NCBI RefSeq assembly: GCF_050789285.1
Contig: NZ_JBOUVX010000004.1
Span: 248,001-312,000, forward strand
Reading direction: 5' to 3'
Length of the DNA stretch: 64,000 nucleotides
Origin: CAVPWP01 sp050789285
Lineage (GTDB): Bacteria > Pseudomonadota > Alphaproteobacteria > Rhodobacterales > Rhodobacteraceae
A model generated the notes under the pieces. The model saw nothing but the letters and a program-made list of their open reading frames with translations. It was not told the origin of the DNA and made no database searches. Shown piece by piece: positions 58,556-64,000 of this stretch. The position numbers and the translations under genes are program-made. The stretch's first letter is position 1. Each line of letters begins with the position of its first letter.

Positions 58556-59287
58556 ATGACGCCGACCGACACACCACGCCACCAAGGCCGCCCCGACAAG
58601 CCGATGGACCGGCTGGACACCTTTCCCATCTTCGCCGGCCTCGACGCCGGAAGCCTTGCCGACCTTACCGCGGCGATGACGCCCCACCGCTGGCCGGCCG
58701 GCACGACGATCTTCCAGCGCGGGGACACGGGCGACCATCTGCTGGCGATCCGCTCGGGGCGGATACGTCTGTCGCTGTCGAACCCGCAGGGGCGCGAGAT
58801 CGTGTTGCGCACGCTTGGCCCCGGCGCCGTGCTGGGCGAAATGGCGCTGGTCGACGGCCTGCCGCGATCGGCCGACGCGACCGCGATCGACGCGACCGAG
58901 GCGCTGATCCTCACGCGCGAGCGTTTCCGGGCCGTCGCAAGCCGGCACCTCGACGTGGCGCTTTCGGTGGCGCGCTACATGAGTTCGCTCGTCCGGCACG
59001 CGAACTACCAGATGGAATCGATCGCCCTTTACGACCTGCACACCCGGCTCGCGCGGTTCCTTCTTGCAGCGGTCCTTGAACGCCACGGGCCTAATCCGCC
59101 GGCGGCGGCCGAGATCCGCCTGGGACTGACGCAATCAGACCTTTCCGCCGCACTGGGCGCAAGCCGACCGAAGGTCAACGTCGCGCTGAAGGACCTGATC
59201 TCCGATGGCGTCCTGCGCCGCGTGGACGACCTTCTGATCTGTGACACCGCCCGCCTGCGCCACGTCGCGGATCAGGACGAGCGCTAG
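58556..59287 (+). CDS. Crp/Fnr family transcriptional regulator
   Basis: A 243-aa regulator. The cNMP-binding-like beta roll spans residues ~20-130 (FPIFAGLDAGSLADLTAAM, IFQRGDTGDHLLAIRSGRIRLSL, GAVLGEMALVDGLPRSADATA). A long dimer helix (SVARYMSSLVRHANYQMES) precedes the winged HTH with LTQSDLSAALGASRPKVNVALKDL. The FNR Cys set is absent, so it is not an iron-sulfur oxygen sensor; the effector is unknown. The start at 58556 is the first good ATG (58604 is an alternative). It diverges from the 64-aa gene. Confidence 0.9.
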   Translation: MTPTDTPRHQGRPDKPMDRLDTFPIFAGLDAGSLADLTAAMTPHRWPAGTTIFQRGDTGDHLLAIRSGRIRLSLSNPQGREIVLRTLGPGAVLGEMALVDGLPRSADATAIDATEALILTRERFRAVASRHLDVALSVARYMSSLVRHANYQMESIALYDLHTRLARFLLAAVLERHGPNPPAAAEIRLGLTQSDLSAALGASRPKVNVALKDLISDGVLRRVDDLLICDTARLRHVADQDER

Positions 59288-59379
59288 ACCGGTGGACAAG
59301 GACGATGCCGGCTAAAGCGGCGCAATTTCAACCACACATCTCAAGGGGAATCAGTTTGCCAGCTATTTGAACGGAGATG

Positions 59380-60093
59380 TCAGTAGCCAAATGTCCGGAA
59401 GTCGCTTTGATAGACATGCTCGATGATCTTCCTTGCCTTCGGGGTCAGATCAGAAGCTTTTTCGTCTCGCGCCGTAGCCCTTTCGTATCTACTGGAATCG
59501 ATTTTGAACCCAAGTCTTTCCTCAAGCTTTGAAAGGGATTGTGGGAAGTCTTCAAGCCGACAGACAAGATCAAGCGCGTGCGTGTTTGACACTCCGGGCA
59601 TGTTCGTCCAATGAGTCTGGCATCGCAGATGATCATAGTGCATCACCCGAAAGCGAAAGACCGGATCTTCAAGCGCCTCTGCAAATTCGCTCGAGTTCTC
59701 GAAGTTCGCAAGGAAGTTCGATGCAAAAAGCCGATCTCTCCTAGTGATACGCCCATTTCTAAGATAATTGAAAGTCGATATGAACCTCTCGAACGGATTT
59801 CTACAGACGGCAAAAGTGAACAGGCGTCGCGACCTCTGCTCGTCGTAGGCGAGATATTCAACAAATCGGCGATGCCCATAGTGCGCGGTATCTCCGTAGA
59901 TTTCCTTCTTAAGAGTTGTTCCTGCAGCTTTTGGGATGTGCACAAAGATAACGCCTAGATCATCCATTTCCTTGATGAAGGGAGTGGAGCCTGGGGAAAT
60001 TCGAATAAGGCTTTTGGCAATTGGCAAGGGCAACGCAGAATAGAACGCATCCTTTGCCCTCGCGGCGAGTTCGAATCGAGTAATCCTGTTCAT
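59380..60093 (-). CDS. sulfotransferase family protein, low-G+C and probably acquired
   Basis: A 237-aa enzyme of the Sulfotransfer_2 type. The 5'-PSB loop binding PAPS is FVHIPKAAGTTLKKEIYG (IPKxAGTT), and the 3'-phosphate-binding segment is FAVCRNPFERFISTFNYLR (RxPxxRxxSxY/F). It would sulfate a glycan or other acceptor. The acceptor is unknown. By hand count, 59641-59880 is about 49% G+C against ~63% in the adjoining adhC, and codons ending in A/T are common, a sign of lateral acquisition. It is flanked by crp-like and adhC genes with no mobile element remnants visible. Confidence 0.85.
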   Translation of the reverse strand: MNRITRFELAARAKDAFYSALPLPIAKSLIRISPGSTPFIKEMDDLGVIFVHIPKAAGTTLKKEIYGDTAHYGHRRFVEYLAYDEQRSRRLFTFAVCRNPFERFISTFNYLRNGRITRRDRLFASNFLANFENSSEFAEALEDPVFRFRVMHYDHLRCQTHWTNMPGVSNTHALDLVCRLEDFPQSLSKLEERLGFKIDSSRYERATARDEKASDLTPKARKIIEHVYQSDFRTFGY

Positions 60094-60159
60094 CGCGGGA
60101 TTCGTCCACTTTGGAAGCAGGCCTGGTCTTCCTGGCCTCGAAGCTTGTGACCGTGCTGA

Positions 60160-61290
<1,131 letters not shown>

Positions 61291-61381
61291 TGTCCTCCCT
61301 CGGTCGGTTCGCCGTCACACTGGGGCAATCGTCCAGGGCATGCAATGGGCCGGCCGAACGCCTGGGGGTCACACGGACCGG

Positions 61382-61840
61382 TCAGAGAAGCTCTGCCAGG
61401 ACCGCCTCGTAGGTGGCGCGCTTAAAGGGGACGATCGCCGCGAGCAGCGCCTCTGGCGCCATCCACTGCCAGCGCGAGAATTCGCGCGGCGGGCGGGTGA
61501 TGTCGATGGCGCTGTCGGGCGCGGTCAGGAGCACGCGGAACCACTTCTGCCGCTGACCCCTGTATCGGCCCTTCCAGACCTTGCCCTGAAGTTCGGGCGG
61601 CAGGTCATAGGTCACCCAGCCGGCGGTTTCCGCTTCGACACGCACATCCCCGGGCATCACGCCCGTCTCTTCCCAGAGTTCGCGCAAAGCGGCCGCGCGG
61701 GGGGCCTCGCCCCGGTCGATCCCGCCCTGCGGCATTTGCCAGGCCCCGGGGGTGTCGATCCGTTCCCCCGCGAAGACCCGTCCGTCGGCGTTCGTAAGCA
61801 CGACTCCGACGCAGGGCCTGTAGGGCAGTTCGCCGATCAT
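61382..61840 (-). CDS. rppH: RNA pyrophosphohydrolase
   Basis: A 152-aa Nudix hydrolase that removes pyrophosphate from the 5' end of mRNAs and so starts RNase-dependent decay. The Nudix box GGIDRGEAPRAAALRELWEETGV matches GX5EX7REUXEEXGU. The family N-terminus IGELPYRPCVGVVL and QKWFRVLL and PREFSRWQWMAPEAL segments fit RppH. I use ATG 61840; GTG 61846 two codons earlier is possible. It follows ctpA by 20 bp, the usual alphaproteobacterial order. Confidence 0.95.
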   Translation of the reverse strand: MIGELPYRPCVGVVLTNADGRVFAGERIDTPGAWQMPQGGIDRGEAPRAAALRELWEETGVMPGDVRVEAETAGWVTYDLPPELQGKVWKGRYRGQRQKWFRVLLTAPDSAIDITRPPREFSRWQWMAPEALLAAIVPFKRATYEAVLAELL

Positions 61841-61860
61841 GCCCACGCCGCCGGGCGGTC

Positions 61861-63204
61861 TCAGTTGGCGTCCATCGCCAGCTTCGACAGGCCACGCAGG
61901 ATATCGATGGCATAGGCCAGCTGGTAGTCCTCAACCCGCAGGGCGGCGGCGGCTTCGGCCTTGGCGCGATCGTCCTCGATCTGCTGGCGCTCGTCCTCGG
62001 TTAGGCTGTCGTTGTCGAGGCTGCCCCGCAAATCGGCCTCCGAGCGGTTGAAGCGATCGGAGGCGTCGGTGTCGTCGGCCTCGGGGGCCGGAACCACCGG
62101 CGGCTGTTCGACCACGATATCGGGCGAGATGCCCAGCGCCTGGATCGACCGCCCCGAGGGGGTATAATAACGTGCAGTGGTCAGCCGCATCGCACCGTCG
62201 CCCCGAAGCGGCATGACGGTCTGGACCGATCCCTTGCCGAAGCTCTTGGTGCCGATGACCACGGCCCGGTGGTGGTCCTGAAGCGCGCCGGCCACGATTT
62301 CCGAGGCCGAGGCCGAGCCACCATTGATCAGGATGACAACGGGCTTGCCGCCCGCAAGGTCGCCCGCCGTCGCGTTGTAGCGTTCGCCGTCCTGCGGATC
62401 GCGACCACGCGTCGAAACGATCTCGCCGGTATCGAGGAAGGCGTCCGAGACCTTGATCGCCTGGCTCAGCAGGCCGCCGGGGTTGTTGCGCAGGTCGATG
62501 ACGAAACCGTTGACGTTCTCCATCCCGCCGGCTTCCTCGACCGCCTCACGCAGGCCCTCCTCGAGGTTGGGGTAAGTCTGGTCGTTGAACGTGGTGACGC
62601 GCAGGACGACGCTGTCCCCCTGAAGGCGCGCGCGCACGGCGGTCAGCTTGATCGTGTCTCGGATGATCGACACGTCGAAGGGCTGTTCGACGCCTTCGCG
62701 CACGACGGTGATGATGATTTCGGACCCGACCGGGCCGCGCATCATCTCGACCGCCTCGTCAAGCGTCAGGCCAAGGACGCTTTCGCCGTCGACATGGGTG
62801 ATGAAGTCGCCCGCCTGGATGCCGGCCGCGGCCGCCGGCGTCTCGTCCATCGGCGAAACGACCTTGACCCAGCCTTCCTCCTGCGTGACCTCGATGCCGA
62901 GGCCGCCGAACTCGCCACGGGTCTGCACCCGCATATCGTCGGCATCGTTGGCCGAAAGGTAGGACGAATGCGGATCAAGCGAGGTCAGCATCCCGTTGAT
63001 CGCCGCCTCGATCAGGTCCTTCTCGTCGACGTCCTCGACGTACTGCGCGCGCACTCGCTCGAAGATGTCGCCGAAGAGGTCGAGCTGTTCGTAGACCGAT
63101 CCCTTGTTCTCGGCCTCCTGCGCCAGAAGCGGCCCCGCGATCTGCGTGGTAAGCACCGCGCCGGCCAGGGTCCCGCCGATCGCGGCCATGACGAACTTCT
63201 TCAT
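61861..63204 (-). CDS. ctpA: carboxyl-terminal processing peptidase (S41 family)
   Basis: A 447-aa periplasmic serine protease. The signal peptide is MKKFVMAAIGGTLAGAVLTTQIAGPLLAQ. A PDZ domain (residues ~95-170, GGLGIEVTQEEGWVKVVSPMDETPAAAAGIQAGDFI) precedes the S41 domain with Ser in GGSASASEIVAGAL and the Lys general base in IGTKSFGKGSVQT. An acidic C-terminal tail of ~70 residues follows. It likely trims peptidoglycan endopeptidases or other exported proteins. It overlaps the EnvC-like gene by 4 bp and is followed by rppH. ATG 63204 is the signal-peptide start. Confidence 0.94.
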   Translation of the reverse strand: MKKFVMAAIGGTLAGAVLTTQIAGPLLAQEAENKGSVYEQLDLFGDIFERVRAQYVEDVDEKDLIEAAINGMLTSLDPHSSYLSANDADDMRVQTRGEFGGLGIEVTQEEGWVKVVSPMDETPAAAAGIQAGDFITHVDGESVLGLTLDEAVEMMRGPVGSEIIITVVREGVEQPFDVSIIRDTIKLTAVRARLQGDSVVLRVTTFNDQTYPNLEEGLREAVEEAGGMENVNGFVIDLRNNPGGLLSQAIKVSDAFLDTGEIVSTRGRDPQDGERYNATAGDLAGGKPVVILINGGSASASEIVAGALQDHHRAVVIGTKSFGKGSVQTVMPLRGDGAMRLTTARYYTPSGRSIQALGISPDIVVEQPPVVPAPEADDTDASDRFNRSEADLRGSLDNDSLTEDERQQIEDDRAKAEAAAALRVEDYQLAYAIDILRGLSKLAMDAN

Positions 63205-64000
63205 TGCGTTCTTCCCATCTCTGCATCCGCGATGAACCACGACGTGGGGTCCTGCGGTTCCTGATCCACTCTCAGCTCCATATAGAGCGTTTCGGTCCGG
63301 CGTTGACCACCCCCCGAGGAAGTCTCGACCAGGATAGTCCCGGCGTCGGGTTCTTCGCCGCCCATCATCCCGACTGGAACGCCTGCGTCGACCACCTCGC
63401 CGGCGCGACCATAGACCTCGGCAAGCCCGGCGAGAACAAGAAGGTAGCCATTCTGCGGCTCAAGGATGATCACGTTTCCGTAGTCGAGCAGCGGCCCGGC
63501 ATAGCGCACGGTCGACGGCCAGGGGCTTGTGACAAGGGCACGCGGGCGCGTGGCGACAAGAAGGCCGGGTCGGCGAATGCCTGCGGCGTCGGCCTCGTCG
63601 AAGCCGCGGATCACGACCCCGGCCACCGGAAGCGGCAGAACGCCGCGCGCGGCCGCGAAATCCGTCGTGCCGCCCGTGTCGGCGGCAAGTCCGGTCGCCG
63701 CGAGACCGCCCGCGAAGGCATCCATCGTCTCGGCGCTGTTGATCAGCGCCTGCATCGCCTCGGGGTCCTGGGCCACGGGCGGTGGCAGTGTGGTGCGGTC
63801 GGCCATCGCCTGGCTCAGGAGGGTGCGTGCGGACTGCATCCCCTGCAGCCCGTCCTCGAGCATCCCGGCCGCGTCGGCCTGAAGCGCCTGAAGGTCTTGA
63901 AGCTCCTGCAGGCGGGCGCGCAGGTCCTCGACCTCGCCGCGCAGGGCGGGGGTCAGGTCGGCGATCAGCATCCCCGCCCGCACCGTCTCGGTCGCACCCG
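63201..64000 (-). CDS. EnvC-like protein with degenerate LytM domain (5' end outside window)
   Basis: The C-terminal ~265 residues of an exported coiled-coil plus LytM/M23 protein. The visible part starts inside a coiled coil (RGEVEDLRARLQELQDLQALQADA) and ends with the M23-like domain (VLPLPVAGVVIRGF...DYGNVIILEPQNGYLLVLAGL). The zinc HxxxD and HxH ligands of active M23 enzymes are missing (the Y-A-H-L position reads L-A-G-L), as in EnvC, which activates amidases rather than cutting peptidoglycan. The 4-bp overlap with ctpA matches the usual order. The N-terminus lies beyond the right edge. Confidence 0.85.
   Translation of the reverse strand, partial: GATETVRAGMLIADLTPALRGEVEDLRARLQELQDLQALQADAAGMLEDGLQGMQSARTLLSQAMADRTTLPPPVAQDPEAMQALINSAETMDAFAGGLAATGLAADTGGTTDFAAARGVLPLPVAGVVIRGFDEADAAGIRRPGLLVATRPRALVTSPWPSTVRYAGPLLDYGNVIILEPQNGYLLVLAGLAEVYGRAGEVVDAGVPVGMMGGEEPDAGTILVETSSGGGQRRTETLYMELRVDQEPQDPTSWFIADAEMGRTQ

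Noticed and set aside
60060..60085. GTTCGAATC, like a tRNA T-loop
   Set aside because: It lies inside the sulfotransferase N-terminal coding region, and no acceptor or anticodon stem surrounds it.

Overview
The window is about 64 kb of chromosomal, G+C-rich DNA from an alphaproteobacterium, almost certainly a member of the Rhodobacteraceae (Roseobacter/Rhodobacter/Paracoccus group). The evidence is the very high third-position G+C, the protein sequence style, gene pairs typical of the group (slt next to dapA and smpB, accD-folC, glnK-amtB, envC-like/ctpA/rppH, a stand-alone mnmD beside an FAD oxidoreductase) and family-restricted proteins such as DUF6478 and a degenerate 120-aa receiver. I see no rRNA or tRNA gene, no CRISPR array, no intact insertion sequence and no prophage.

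Layout. 0-4.3 kb: end of a MalY/PatB-type PLP enzyme, a small conserved protein, a glutathionyl-hydroquinone reductase, a receiver-only protein, a lytic transglycosylase and a 42-aa membrane protein. 4.3-16.7 kb: smc, a TPP enzyme, an FMN reductase, the divergent MnmC-oxidoreductase-like/mnmD pair with an EamA exporter, Slt, dapA, a two-helix ion channel and smpB. 16.8-20.8 kb: a gene interrupted by an in-frame stop, sseA, GNAT, an aromatic/aspartate aminotransferase, DUF2478. 20.8-30.2 kb: glnK-amtB, a class A PBP, mlaA-mlaC, ridA-gdpD, a COG3146 acyltransferase, phhB and MscS. 30.2-37.8 kb: two tandem peroxiredoxins divergent from a ferredoxin reductase-like flavoprotein, rsmD, META protein, map, sfsA, cinA-like, GNAT, an internally deleted AhpD-like remnant and an OmpA-domain protein. 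37.8-46.9 kb: LysR regulator, fadH, DUF6478, a lipoprotein, ilvD, MATE, and an SDR/TetR divergent pair with two near-identical operators. 47.2-57.3 kb: CPBP protease, accD-folC, zapE, MFS, ornithine cyclodeaminase-like, HAD, YaiI, S-formylglutathione hydrolase, AEC permease, TetR. 57.3-64 kb: NYN-domain protein, a 64-aa protein divergent from a Crp/Fnr regulator around a perfect 16-bp palindrome, a low-G+C sulfotransferase, adhC, rppH, ctpA and the 5'-truncated envC-like gene.

Functional themes. Cell-envelope upkeep is prominent (two lytic transglycosylases, PBP1A, CtpA, EnvC-like, MlaA/MlaC, OmpA-domain protein). Nitrogen sensing and uptake (GlnK/Amt), glutathione-dependent formaldehyde oxidation (adhC and fghA, about 4.5 kb apart), peroxide and quinone detoxification, and tRNA/rRNA/tmRNA functions (mnmD, rsmD, smpB) are also represented.

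Nothing here is a clear new multi-gene system. The best leads are small: a leader hairpin with alternative pairings at the 42-aa membrane protein, the palindrome-centred small-protein/Crp locus, twin operators in which the tetR start codon is embedded beside an SDR that has lost its catalytic Tyr, the low-G+C sulfotransferase islet, and two genes in decay.
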